A stretch of 64,000 nucleotides of DNA from Tetracladium setigerum (GCA_031472005.1 PZJY01000002.1:4216001-4280000), one strand, 5' to 3'; counted from the stretch's first letter, positions 45,330 to 56,891 are shown. Numbers and translations are program-made. Notes: generated by a model from the sequence alone, not told the origin.

Positions 45330-46112
45330 TCAAACTGTTAAAAGATGAAGAAAAAGAAAAGCGAAAGAGCAAAAGAGCGAAAAAGAGATTAAAAAAAGAT
45401 AAGACAAAAGGAACAGAACAAACATACCAATACCCAAAAATATCACATAGCCTGGCGCGTTGCCCAGTATATCCTCCCATGGATAATCCTTCGAGGCGAA
45501 CAACTCCACGAGACAAACCAAGGAAGAGGAAATGTAATGGCAAGTCCAAATCAGCAAATGTAATGGCGTGTTCTTGTCATCTAATTCTCCCGTATCCGTG
45601 TCAGAAAAAGTTAACCCCCAAATGATTCTACTTAAGGAAACTGTTCACAAACCCCGCAGCCAAACGAGGGGGGGAGGACGAGAATTGGAGGAAAGAGAGT
45701 ATAGACACACCTTTAACCAACCCCCGAATAATCCACCCAGCATATGGCACGAAAACCAAAAGTTCCAACCAAGTGAAGAGTTGAAAGAATGGAGGATCGC
45801 GCAGGTACAGAGGATCGCGATTGGTGGCGATGAACCAGGTGCGGAAGGCCGTGGCGTATTGGGGGAGGAAATTATCGGGTAGAGGGGGATGAAATCTAAT
45901 ACTGTATTTGAGGGAAAAGAGAGGTTGAGTGTTAGTTGGCGGGTTGAGTTGAGAGGGGGTTGGGATGGGTTGGGGATGAGATTGATAAGGGGTATAGGAG
46001 ACATACGATTTGCGAAGACAATGTAGATGACGATGAAAACAACATAGAAAAAGTCGCGCTTGCGTGCCCAAATCGACCGCGATGCAATTGGAGTGGAGGA
46101 TGATTTCGCCAT
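45330..46112 (-). CDS. TMEM97/EXPERA-domain membrane protein (one apparent frame break)
   Basis: Exons 46112-46007, 45901-45711 and 45640-45330. Adding one base makes the total divisible by three (202 residues). Four membrane helices are seen: FFYVVFIVIYIVFA, FFQLFTWLELLVFVPYAGWI, PLHLLIWTCHYISSSLVCLV and VIFLGIGMFVLFLLSYLF. Between helices 1 and 2 the typical LDFIPLYP...YATAFRTWFIATNRDPL sequence appears only when one C is added to the CCC run at 45877-45879 (GGG on plus). Otherwise the frame drifts after LYPI. EXPERA proteins (TMEM97/sigma-2 receptor, EBP-like) sit in the ER membrane and act in sterol handling. The last 30 residues are exceptionally hydrophobic, so the 3' end may be misread; a donor-like GTATGT occurs there. 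The exon 1 donor is GTATGT and the branch point of intron 1 is CTAAC. Confidence 0.75.
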
Positions 46113-46747
46113 TTGAGATTGATAGATTTTTTGGTGTTGGAGGAGGGGAGTCAAGCATGTCAAGAAGTTTTTATTGTGAGGTGTGAGATGAGATTACAGT
46201 CAGCCGTCGTGACTTGCACGTGGGTTTAAGAAAAATCTATCAATCCATGTATATATCGAACTTACAGGGTTCACAATTTAAAGAGACTAGAGTAAAGAGC
46301 GACATGTTAAGCTAGCTGAATAATTATTTGAACCTTGAATCCGTGAGGAAAGACAAAACCAAAATCTCATAACACAACAGAGCAACAAAAGCATACAGTA
46401 CCGACAAAAGAGCGACATGAAACAACAATGTCAAAAAGAAAGACGAGGTAATTTCAATAGAAAGTAGAAACAGAACTATTCTCCACCCCTCCTCCACTCG
46501 ACAATCGTCCGCAATCATTTCAAACGAACCTGGGACGATCTAAATGATAACAAGACCCTCAACAACGACAACGAAGTAAAAGCAAGCCCAGAATATCACA
46601 AATTAAGAAAGCCAGAGCACTCTAGGAGTAAAAAAACCGTTCCGTACGAAGGCATCGAACAAGGGGAAAGAATCCGAAACTCTATGTTGATGGACTCGAA
46701 GCCAATGTTAAGGCGTGTAGGACCCATCAAAGTTGCATAAACTTTGT
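46113..46747. other. Intergenic, nothing seen
   Basis: 635 bases between two minus-strand genes. AT-rich, with no supported exon. Confidence 0.5.
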
Positions 46748-48011
46748 CTATGGAGCACAGATATTGCAGTCATGATACTGCTCTTTCATTCCAATTGCAA
46801 TGTTCCGCCTTCGCTCTTCGGAAAGCCAGGAAAATCGCTGGCCAGATATCAGCTCTGAGGTAAGGATAGTGAGCAGTTCTGACGTGAGGATAGCGTTAGA
46901 TCCGATGGCATGTACGACAGGCCAAACATCACCAGTGAAACCATGGCATTTGCTCAAATGTTTCACTAGCGCTCGTTCAGTCCAGTTGTCTCCAGAGCTT
47001 ATTTGACATGAGCCAAGTCCACATTCCAACCCCATGAAAAGGTTTTTTGCATGGTTGTCTGAGAAGTGCTTGACAATCTCATCGCGGCTTATGAACTCGG
47101 CTTGTTTGGCAACCTGATCAGCCCTACAATGTGGAAAAGGACAGTAATTGTCGTTTTGGTGTTGAGTCTCTCGAATATGCTTCATCCATTTATCTTTCCT
47201 GGCGAATCTCTTCGTCGGCGCCTCACATGATTCGTATGGGCACTCGTATGGTTGGTCATTGCGGTGCCGAGTATCGTAATGTCTTTCCCGATCACCCTCA
47301 TCGCGGAATGGTTTCTTGTATCTACAAGATTTTTCCCTGCATAGCAGAGGCGTGACGTGAATGTTGCGAAGGTGGGTGTGATAGAGGTTTTCTGTCTTGA
47401 AAGCAGCTTTGGATTTGCAACCCAGCCATGCACATCTAGATCCTCTGCGCCAAGCCTTCTTTGCTTCTTCAGTGTGGGTTTGCATGTGCAAAACAAAGAG
47501 AAAGGTGCTTTCAAGGCAACCCGGCCAATCGCAAGTTGATGTCATCTTACTGGCATTGCTGGCATTTTGGAGACTCGTGACACGGCTGCCCCACTGGGAT
47601 ATATCATCTTGAGTTTTGTCAACTAGCGTGTCACTTCCGCCCTGTTAGCGCTGATTTCTTTTTTTTTACTCACTAGATTCCGCTCGCTCCATCCTCCAAT
47701 CCAACCATCTCATCCGAGCTCTGAGGTGCAGCCACACCCTGCAGGCTGCCCATTATTCCACCGTCGACCTCGCCCAATCGCTCAGTATCGAGAGCCCGAT
47801 CCAACCAATTCCTCTCCCCAACAGCCTCGTCGAGCATCAAGCTGTAACTGTCTATCTCAGGTTCTGGATGAGCCTTGAGATACGCGATCGTCGCGTCGAG
47901 AGCGATGGGGTCGAGTTTGTTGAAATCGAAATCGAAATCGGAGACGTCCATATTGAGCTCGAGACTGTGGGAGGAAGTCGTGTTGGATTCGTAACCGTGA
48001 TAGTGATCCAT
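46748..48011 (-). CDS. C2H2 zinc-finger protein (exon 1/exon 2 phase unresolved)
   Basis: The 3' exon (from about 47622 down to 46748) carries several C2H2-type fingers: CDWPGCLESTFLFVLHMQTH, CAWLGCKSKAAFKTENLYHTH, CREKSCRYKKPFRDEGDRERH and CPYESCEAPTKRFARKDKW with a final CPFPHCRAD. They fit a nucleic-acid-binding nuclear protein. An in-frame ATG lies at 47545. Upstream on the same strand, 48011-47674 encodes an acidic N-terminus (MDHYHGYESNTTSSHSLELN...) ending at a GTGAGT donor. A 51-base intron with branch point GCTAAC and acceptor CTAG at about 47623 would join the two, but the phase is off by one. Either exon 1 has base errors like those found elsewhere, or the two are separate genes. 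The finger protein itself is certain; the N-terminus is not. Confidence 0.65.
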
Positions 48012-48856
48012 CGTAGCTGATGAAATTTGTGTAGCGGAGGAGTTGGCGACAGCGACGGTGTACGAAAGGGCGGTGGGTAGGTGTGCGTGTTGGCGGTGTG
48101 TGAAGAAACTGAAATTGAGATTGAGAGGGCGTGAGGATGTGTGAGAGTGAGCGTTCGTGTACTGTACGTGTGAGGTGGCAGGGCGGTTGGAGGGGTTGTG
48201 TAATGACTCTCGAGGGCGGTTGCAGGACGAGGCGAACTAGTCGGGCGATTTGTGTGCTTGGCGAGCTTTTTTGTTGGTTGAGTGCGAGGCTGGGTCAAAA
48301 TTTGGTGCGAAAAGAAGTCGAAAATGGGTGAGGGGGAAGTGCTAGATTTATGTTTCTAGGAGGTGAGAAGGAGAGAAGGAGGGAGGAGGGAGAGAGCGAG
48401 GGCAAGGGCGATCAAGTGGACTTGGCAGGAAACTGCCTACCTACCTACCAACTTCTTGGACAATGTTGAGGCTGCAGTGACCACCTCCCTCCACATTTGG
48501 TTCCTGCCCATAATTTGCGTTGGACAAACTCTCCGGCATAATGAAGGAATTGGTGATCCACCGTTGCGGCAACCGAGAGCAACAGAATTTAAGCCTGTTA
48601 ACACACTGAACAGTTACAGCACCGCTCTAGTTGCAAACCCGAATAATCGATAGAGGTCTCTCCGTCAAGCTAGCTAAGTTCCAAGCTGTTGCGAGCGTGC
48701 CAAAAAGAAAGAGGTATCATTGGACTTCGAGAAAAGTAACATAACTTGGGTATCTAATTAGCTAGGTCTATACATACGTACTTTATACAACAGCGGCCGC
48801 CAATCGGTTATTCCAACAGACTTCTCCAATAAAATACATCTTCTTCTCTTCTTTCA
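48012..48856. other. Intergenic, nothing seen
   Basis: 845 bases between the zinc-finger gene start and the stop of the CorA-type gene. It is GA/TC-rich near 48000-48130 and 48360-48420 and contains no supported exon. Confidence 0.5.
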
Positions 48857-51046
48857 TTAGAGCGACCGCTTCAACAGAGCCGCCTCACGTGAAAGCCTCC
48901 CCCTTCGACTCTGACGAATGCCTCTCCGCTGAACAACCTTCAAAAACCACCATCCGACAACATCCCTCATGAGGATAAGCATCGTCACAACCACGACCGG
49001 CACGGCAATGATCCAGAAGTAGGACTCGTCGTGTTCAATGGCTGGGAAGTGGACGATGTTCATTCCGAAATATCCAGTTATGAAGGTCAGCGGGAGGAAG
49101 ATGATAGTGGCCGTGGTCAACCTGTAATAAAGAAGAGCCGTTAGTGAGATGAATCGGTGGATTGGTGGGGAAGTTTGAGGAACCTACTGTTTCATGGACT
49201 CGTTCTGGTAGGAGGAGATGGTGTTAAAAATCAAATCAATCATGTTATCACAAGCCCGACGCATCTGGTCCACAGACTCTGTGATCAATATGATGTGATC
49301 TTCCACATCCCCCAGATACGTGAATGCAACTGGACTAATCTTCACACCAGCTGTGGCTGATCTGCCTTCATGAGCTGTGATTTTGTGGTCTCGTAACGCG
49401 CTAATGAGAGCTGAGATGGGAGAAACGGAATTGCGCATCATGGTTATCTCGCTAGTGATGATGTAAAGCTCTTTGGATTGCTTTACATCCGGAGAAGTAA
49501 GAACGTTGAGCTCTAAATCACCGATGGCATCTTGGTACGCGGTAGCCTAAGTCGAGTTAGTGCTGGGATATGATATCGAAATCATGCCAAAACTTACGAC
49601 TGGTATTGCCAAATCAATAATGGCGTCAATGACGGCTTGTACAATCATGGAAGCATCACACGATCGACGTATGATGGTATCTGGTTGACTAAGGCGATGG
49701 AGAATGGGATACTCAATATCATCAGCAGATGATTCGAAGAAACAAATAACGGTGTTGTCTAAACGCTGTCAGCATGTGACTACCATTGAGGACCGACAGG
49801 AGTGGAAGAGACAGTTGAACTTACCAGTCGTTATGAAAATAGAGACCTGTTCAGCACTAACAGCCATCTTCTTCCTCGTCAAAGGCGAATGCCTTTCCAT
49901 AAACGCCATTCGCTCGTGATTTGGTCCACCATGAAACCTCTGGAGAGTCCTCAACTTCTGGACAGGGGCCTGTGGAATACCATCCGTATGTCCACGAACC
50001 CAGCCGTTTTGAGGGTCGTGCACGCCAGCAATTCGCCCGGTTTTGGCATCGTAATCGCTTTTGTTCGTCTTGGGAATTCCAAGCTTTCTCTTCAAGCCTT
50101 TCCATAACTTACGGCGCTTTGGCTTGATCGAGCCCATGAAACTTCCACCATCCGATATCTCTTCTTCCTCACTATCTTCGTCATCGTGGAGATGGATGAG
50201 CTTCTGCAATGTGAGCACCATATATGTATGATCAGAGTACCTAGTTCTCATTAGCAGAGGATAAAATGGTGAAGCCATTCCAACCCACCAATCAGCCTTC
50301 GTTCTGTTATTCGTATTCATCAAATCCTCAATTGCCAGACGATGTAATCTCTTGTACTTCCCCAATGCTTGAATGACATCCCAACTCAATCCGTTGACAC
50401 TGATCCAACGGCACTTGATCCAATCCTCCTGCGGCTTCTGGATAAAATCAATCATCGCCGCATTCCCAAAATCATGCATCTCCATATCATCCTCCGAGAA
50501 GTCAACGATTGTGATCTGACACTCGGCATGTAGCGATGGTACATCAGGACGACCACCATTTTCCTTTGAAGGGTCTAATCCTGGCTCCTGGCCTGGATGC
50601 CAATCTGGTCGAGCGTGGTTTTCATTAATAGTTCGAGCTGTTTGGGAGGTATCGACTCGAGTTTTGCGGCGGTTGAGGACGGGGGAGTTACCGAGGTAGG
50701 AGAACTAATAATTAAGAATTAGCATCTTTGCCCAAGAATTTGTGCACCAGTCGCACAGAAAAACTCTCTCAATGACGTCCACTAAACACCAAAGCAAAGC
50801 CAAAAAAGAACTTACACTACCACCTCTCTCCCTAACACTACTCTTCCTCCCGACCAGCACCCCTCCAGCCTCCAAATCATACCTCACCCCCTTCGGCGAT
50901 GTAGGCGACAAGCCATCCGCATCCCTAGTATTCGCATGTACGCCCTGCGCATCCGGCGAGAAATCCTTCGTTTCAATCGTCACATCTGTTGATATCGACG
51001 CTGGCGCTAGTGGCGGTGGTGACGGTGGAGGGGGAGACGTTGACAT
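48857..51046 (-). CDS. CorA-type divalent metal transporter
   Basis: Six exons: 51046-50816, 50704-50289, 50240-49825, 49758-49598, 49546-49188 and 49121-48857, giving 615 residues in unbroken phase. The C-terminus has two membrane helices with the signature GMN motif between them (TGYFGMNIVHFP) and an acidic periplasm-like loop EHDESYFWII. Upstream is the long alpha-beta cytosolic domain with IEDLMNTNNRTKADWYSDHT, joined by a 48-base intron. An insert rich in acidic residues (DDEDSEEEE) and a polyproline N-terminus lie before it. CorA proteins form pentameric Mg2+ (or Zn2+, Co2+) channels. This type sits at the plasma membrane in fungi, and the ion cannot be told from sequence. MRS2-type mitochondrial homologues are shorter, so I favour the CorA group. 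The frame is intact. Confidence 0.9.
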
Positions 51047-51985
51047 CTTTTGTCTCAGTCGCGTCGATATTATTATGGATTGATTGATTGATTGAAAGAA
51101 CTGGGTTCGATTAAGGTAAAGGTAGGTATATGTAAATATACCTGGGTATCATGAAGGAGAATGCTGAGAAGGCATGAATGGTGGAAGAGCAAAGAGAGGT
51201 TGTGTGTGTATTGGAATGGTTGTGAAGGGTTCCAGGTGGTCGGTCGCGAACTGGGAAATATCCGAGGCAGGGTTGGCGCTGCTACGTTATGAGCTTAGGT
51301 CACTCATGCCAAGTGTTTCACGCGCTAGGACGGGAACTGCCGGAGCTAGTCCAAATTTAAAGGAGCTGGACGACTCACTTTCGTCCTGCCCATCCTCTCC
51401 TCGTAGAAGACGCTATTTTCATACAATCCTACACTGGGGTAGACTATTCATTCTTATACTATAATCATATGAAAAGTGTCAATTCTTGTTACTATTGTCT
51501 CAACGAGATAATAGTATTATGGCATCAAATCCATGGAACAACAAAACAAAAACTGCATAGGTAGCTGCGTTCCTGTGCACCATAAATTTGCCAGTCTCCA
51601 AAAAAGCATTCAAGTCAAGTAGACAGAATCATTTCTTTATCCTTAAGAGTCAAATTTTCCTTGGCATCAGCGCTGACCAGGTGCGAAAGAGAATCTGACT
51701 ATTATTTTCTTAAAACAAAATACTTTTTTCCCGGCATCAATGATCAGATCAATGGAACAATAAAACAAAGCTTGCACGGCTACTTTCATGTGGACCTTAC
51801 ATTTGCCAGTCCCCAGAAAATCATTCAATTTCAACAGCCACTAAAAGAACGCTAGCAAAATGACATCCTAATGCGCCTCTTCCAGCAACTGTGATGCTCC
51901 AACTCCATTCCATTCCATTCTCAAAGCACCAACATGAAGACCCCAAGTAACTAAACTCACATGCAGTATTCCCACAACAAAACAT
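51047..51985. other. Intergenic with diverged repeat
   Basis: 939 bases between the CorA-type start and the stop of the GTPase. No exon is supported. A diverged direct duplication of about 105 bases is listed separately. Confidence 0.5.
51529..51840 (+). repeat. Diverged direct duplication, two units of about 105 bases
   Basis: Unit 1 starts near 51529 (GGCATCAAATCCATGGAACA) and unit 2 near 51735 (GGCATCAATGATCAGATCAA then TGGAACA). Both continue through AACAAAAC or AATAAAAC, ATTTGCCAGTC and CATTCAA in the same order with small indels. The copies lie about 205 bases apart. This is an old local duplication in non-coding DNA. Confidence 0.6.
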
Positions 51986-54035
51986 TCAAGCAGCAACACT
52001 CTTCCCCTTCGCATCCTTCCCATCATTCACGGCTTTCTCGCCGGTAGCAGCACCACCACCACCCACCTCAACCCCATCCTCCCCCTTCTCATCACCATCC
52101 TTCGCCAATCCCGCACTAAGCGGCTTACTGGCATCATACCCCACACTCTTCACAATCCCCAATCCTTTTGTCCTCCCCTCACGAAATAGCAGTCGATCAC
52201 CAGGAGCGAGATACTCCGGTCTCTGCACGAATCTGAAGGCGACGAGTGCTCTGTCGCCTGTACGGATGAAGGTGCGGTCGATATCGATGATTGCGCATGT
52301 TTGGGAGACAGGGCCGACGTGGAGCATGGCTTGGTATTTGGTTTTGATGGTGGTAGCGTGGGAGAGAATTAGGACTTTTTGTTTGGGAATGTCAGCAACA
52401 TGTACTGTACTATAAAATACGGAATATAGACTTCCAGAATAGAAGAGATGGCAAACTGACCTTCAGCTACAAACTCCCGATAAACTTTTGGTGCATTCTG
52501 TTCCAATTTTGGGAGAACAACCATCCCCTTTCGCACATCCTTCCGCCGCACACGCTTCAATGCGAAAGAAGCAGATTGACCTGCTGAAGCGGCTGGGACG
52601 GGTATTCTTTTTCTCTCGATAGAACGGATTGTGGTGGTTGTGAATTGCCCGAGAGAATCAGGGCCAATGAGAATGGTGTCGCCTGCGTGGATGACTCCAG
52701 ACTTTACGATGCCAGAAACAACGGTACCAACGAAAGGAACAGAGAAAGTGTCGTTAATGTGGAACTCGAAGGGAGCGTCGGCATCGTAATGGCCGTGGTG
52801 AGGAAGAATATTAAGGAATGCTCGTACCAAATCCAAACACTCGCCAGTAACGTTAGATACCTGAAAGATTGGACATATCCGCTGCGAGACAAATTGAGTT
52901 GCTGTGTTTATACACTCCTCCTTGTTCTTGATGAAGATTGGTATTTTACGAGCGCCAGGGCTTTTCAGAATCCTAGTGATTTGCTGAATGGTTTGTTCGA
53001 GAATCTGGGGTGGGCAAATGTCGATTTTGGTAATGACAACCATAACTGGGACATTGAGGGCCAATGCAATTCCCAGATGCTCTTTACTCATTCCTATGAG
53101 GCCATTGTTGGCCGCAACCATCAACAGACAGTAGTTCGGACTGGAGGAGAGAAGTCCGAAGACCGTGGTACGAAGATATCTCTCGTGACCTGCCAAATCG
53201 GAGAAGGAGATAACTTTTGCAGAGCGTTTGCCAATTTCTTCCCACGAGAGCTTGCGTCCTGGAACATCGGATGCAATCACCTTTCCCATCGTATCAAAGC
53301 CCATGATTTCCATGCCGACGGAAGAAGTTCGTCCACTCTCGATTTCATGCTTGTGTCGGAATAGATTTACACGCGCCTTACCTCTGCCATCGTCCAGACC
53401 TCCTTTGACCAAGACACCCAACATGGTACTCTTCCCAGCATCGACGTTGCCGACCACTGCTATCCGAGTCTCAATGACCTCCTCTACACTTGCAGGATGT
53501 TGTCGAACCAATATCTTCCCGCTACACTCCTTGTCTTTCTCGGTTGCGGCACTCTCTGCCTCCACGTCACCCCCAACATGTTTGGTTAAGAGGATTTGGC
53601 AATCCGCTCGGTTCTTGGTGGCTGCAGTTTGTAGCCTCTTTACCGCAATGTCCCATTCATCTTTCGTCAAAGCCATCGACTCTCCATTGTTCTCGAAGCC
53701 AATCTCGAAGACGGTCTCTCCATGGCCCTCCTCTATCCGGAGTTCTAACAGGTTTGTCAACTTGGTCAGACTCTCCTCGTCGGTATTCAAGAGTAACTCT
53801 TTTAGCCTCACTGCGGAGAGTTGTCTTCAAGGTCGAGGGAGTTGAGAATGTCAAGTTCGCTGTGCTCTTCGACTGGAGCTGTCGTGGCGTTTGCGCTGGA
53901 GGGGTAGCGGAGAGCTTGTTGCTTCTCGACATACTCGGCGAATTCGCTCAATGCCTTGGTTGGGCTTTAGCTGGGAAATGGAATGCGCAAGAGAGAAATA
54001 TAGAATCCTTACTGATTCACCTTTCCGCCGCTCAT
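51986..54035 (-). CDS. GTPBP1/GTPBP2-type translational GTPase (one apparent frame break)
   Basis: Exons 54035-54013, 53946-52461 and 52374-51986, 632 residues after adding one base. The GTPase motifs are complete: P-loop VVGNVDAGKST, switch-region SDLAGHERYL, specificity motif ITKIDICP and a G5-like VSNVTG. Domain II/III sequences follow (DTFSVPFVGTVVSG, HATTIKTKYQAMLHVGPVSQT). GTPBP1/2 are EF-Tu-like GTPases linked to mRNA turnover and ribosome quality control in the cytosol. The break lies in exon 2. One frame reads LDILNSLDLEDNSPQ then a stop, and another continues VRLKELLLNTDEESL. Adding one G to the GG at 53815-53816 (plus strand) joins them as NSPAVRLKELL. The first 23-base exon and its GAG acceptor are less certain; an alternative ATG at 53932 would need a second break. 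The C-terminal tail is Gly/Lys-rich. Confidence 0.87.
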
Positions 54036-54693
54036 GTGGCAGTTGTTTGCCTTTGGTCGCCATGCTGGGTGGGTGGTTATGATGTGTCTCTTTTGGAGAA
54101 TGCCTCCAAATTGCGGGGTTGAGTTAGTTATTAGTGTATGCGGATGATCATTCGATTGTGCTTGCAAGACTTCTGGCAAATGGTAATTAATAGGTATGTA
54201 GGATCGAAAATAGGGAAAATAGGGAGTGGCAGAAGGAGGTGATTTTGTAGGTAGTTTGGGGTTGTAGACTTGGTGGTGACTCCTCCCCGAGTGTTTGTTT
54301 GGTAGTCCCAGGTCCCAAGAGGAAGCGGGAGCTTTATCGATAAGCCGCAATGAATCATCGAGAACGAAATGCCCTACCATTACCATGGGAGTCATGAAGT
54401 CTCCAATTTGAGAGAGGCGGATGTTTGCATGGCATCACTCGTTCATGGGATCAATCCAGTTTTCTGCTTCTTGTTCTTGTTCTTGTTCAACGACTTTGAT
54501 ATTCATTGTTGTTGTTGGTAGAGGAACTTTGGTTGGCAAAACACCGCTGCACCTTTCTGCACCAACGCCCGCAACCCCTCCATCCATTGCTACTGTATGC
54601 CCTTTGTGATGTCCATTGATATGACGGAGCTGCACTGCTGTGACGATAAAATACCCGCGAGTTGATTTGAAGTGTGTGGAGAGTTCAGAGCCT
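54036..54693. other. Intergenic, nothing firm
   Basis: 658 bases between the GTPase start and the LSM3 stop. Several minus-strand open frames overlap here but are Pro/His-rich and have no family resemblance. Confidence 0.45.
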
Positions 54694-55180
54694 TCATTTT
54701 GGGGCTTGTGGTGAGATGAGTACCACGCTGTCTCCTGTAGTCGTTGGCGCATTAGCATATTCCCATCCTCCCAGCTATATCAATCCTATCGCCGCATAGA
54801 GAAGAAACATACCTCGTACGAAGAGCATCTCCGACTTCTTGTGTACTGTCTGCGAACATTACCCTGTCAGCAATAGTCCTTCTGGTCGAGAACACGGCTT
54901 CCATACCCTAACAGTCTCCTCCTCGTCTTCGTCCTCCTCCACCACATAGATCGTCTCCTCTACATCGCCTAGAACCAGATTGCAATGGCTATCGTATGCC
55001 TATAAACTAATCAGTGTAGCTCTCACTTGTCTGGACAAGAGCAGGGCCCCATACATGTAACCTTCCCTTCAACTCTCGGTCGCCGCGAAGCTTTACAAAC
55101 ACGATCTCGTCCAGCAGCATGCGCACCAAATCGAGGGGCTCAGAACCCGAAGCACCGACTCCGTCGTCAACGTCGGCCAT
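54694..55180 (-). CDS. LSM3: U6 snRNA-associated Sm-like protein LSm3
   Basis: Four short exons, 55180-55055, 54999-54907, 54849-54813 and 54734-54694, sum to 297 bases (98 residues, the usual LSm3 length). The Sm fold is clear: PLDLVRMLLDEIVFVKLRGD (strands 1-2), RELKGRLHAYDSHCNLVLGD (Sm1 motif with the RNA-binding Asp/Asn), EETIYVVEEDEDEEE, then MLFVRGDSVVLISP, the Sm2 motif. LSm3 is part of the LSm1-7 ring in mRNA decapping and of LSm2-8 on U6 snRNA, so it acts in both cytoplasm and nucleus. All introns are GT-AG and phases agree. Because each exon is under 130 bases, the gene is easily missed by open-frame scans. The frame is intact. Confidence 0.93.
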
Positions 55181-56165
55181 GATGTGTGTAGTTTGAGTCG
55201 GAAAAGCGTTGAGGGGATGGGTATGTCGCTGGTGTTGGGTTGGAGTTATTTAGTTTGTTCATTGATATTTAAACCTTGGTTTTCAGGCAGCCAAAGCTTT
55301 TCGCCCTCAGATTCACAATCTCGCTCTAGCCAAACTACTTAGCCCATAATTCTCAATCGTCTACTTTGGCACTGTACACATAATCCTCGTCCGAACGACA
55401 GAAACACATCATCTCCTTAGTCTCTTCACCCTCCAGCTCTGTAGTATCTGGGACTCTTTCCTTACTGTTCACACTCCAACCCTCCTCCTCGTCTCCTCCT
55501 TGCATGCGAATGAGTTGGCTGGACGAAGGCAGTGCACGACCAGTACCGAGTACTAAAGAGCATCTCAATTTTAAAGACGTTCATTCCTAGGTTTATAATA
55601 TTACTGAGCCATGATCTAACCTTTGTAGGTCTCTTGTCTTGTTGGTGATATAAAAATGCCATGATAGTAGGATCAAGTGCCCTTGCCTTTTTTGGTCTTT
55701 TCGCACCTTCTCTATAATAACAATCACTTCTTGCAACACCGTGACAGGAAGTGCTCCTTCCACACTCAAAATTTCTCCTTACTTGGAGGAAATCTTCCTT
55801 TCTTCTGCTTCTCTTCTCCTTTCCATCCTGCCACACAATCCTAATCCTCATTCCACATCAACCTCGTCACATCACCAGGAGCACCATGAGCTTCCTAGGG
55901 ACTTGATCTCGTGGGCCACATCTCCCTTTACAACGACATCGACTCCCACTACCACCACGGGAAGTTCTCAAAAGCGAAAGAGAATGTAAGTGCTCACCCA
56001 AGACTTCCTGCATTGTGGTTTGGACTTAACCATGTTCCAATTCGCCATGCATCAATATCTCTGTCTCGAAGACACGTCCCATCTCCAACTTCCTTGATAC
56101 CTTGGGCTCACTACCTCCTCCTCCTCCTTGCAGGACGACCGTGTCTTTGATAGACTCGTCGACCA
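55181..56165. other. Divergent intergenic region with unresolved open frames
   Basis: 985 bases. Two open stretches deserve note: 55741-55986, which ends in QKRKR before a GTAAGT donor, and 56135-56271, which reads DDRVFDRLVDQWIMNI in the frame other than the one I annotate. They could form a longer 5' part of the next gene if base errors occur here. Confidence 0.4.
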
Positions 56166-56891
56166 ATGGATTATGAACATCACACAGGCATGGCTAACAT
56201 GGGAAACAGATACGATAAGGATACACGTCAGCCGAAACGACGTAAAATTCCCCGCCCATCTTTGCCTGTGGGTGAGTATTTTCTAGAGATGCTACTATTG
56301 CTTTCATATTCTAACATGTTGTCTTGCAGCTCATGGCAAATCATCGCTGCGCGCCGCCCTTCCAAACATCGATGAGCTGGTTCAACCACTTGTCCAATAC
56401 GTTTACGAGAAGACACGCATTCCGCTTGACCAACCCATTCCCCAGAATAGGCGCTTTCACTTGATTGGTATTGTCGCGAAACAGTATTACGAAGTGTACT
56501 TCAGAACACAGCCCAAGCCTAGCGATGATGTCAAGCGGTCGCTCAGCATACACATGGCCACGATGCAAACTACCACTGAAATGGTTGTATACATCTGCGA
56601 CTGGATCAACGCCAGAATTCCGTTCTACCATGACATGGCAAGTTCCTTTTCTTTTCTCTGTGATTTGAATTATGGCTGATCCCAGTGCAGTCTGTTACGT
56701 ATTTCTCCATTGCTAGCCCATCTAAAACAAGTTCAGAGCAGGCATCTATTGTCAAGAGTGAGCCTAATGTCAAAACTGAGCCAAAAAGTCCTGAGAAAGA
56801 TGGTATGGTCTTCGAATGCAAGCATTGTCGTCATCGTGGAACCAAGGAGATTATGCGTGCACACATAATGCGCATGCACAGACCTGGTTGA
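56166..56891 (+). CDS. Small protein with C-terminal C2H2-like finger, hypothetical
   Basis: Exons 56166-56271, 56330-56637 and 56691-56891 join to 204 residues. Exon 1 is basic (QPKRRKIPRPS, a possible nuclear localisation signal). The middle has a helical region (LVQPLVQYVYEKTRIPLDQP, VYICDWINARIPFYHDM). The C-terminus shows FECKHCRHRG...MRAHIMRMH, a C-X2-C...H-X4-H finger, preceded by VKSEP and VKTEP, both matching the SUMOylation consensus. A DNA- or RNA-binding nuclear role is inferred. Intron 2 uses a GC donor (GCAAGT at 56638) and acceptor TGCAG; no GT donor keeps the frame. Intron 1 has branch point CTAAC. The start may be too short: another open frame overlaps exon 1. I do not recognise the family. 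Confidence 0.62.

Noticed and set aside
52645..53364. Plus-strand open frame of 239 codons antisense to the GTPase
   Set aside because: It lies opposite the conserved GTPase core and has no recognisable motif.
54009..54395. Minus-strand open frame of 128 codons between the GTPase and LSM3
   Set aside because: Pro/His-rich, no family resemblance, and it overlaps the probable first exon of the GTPase.
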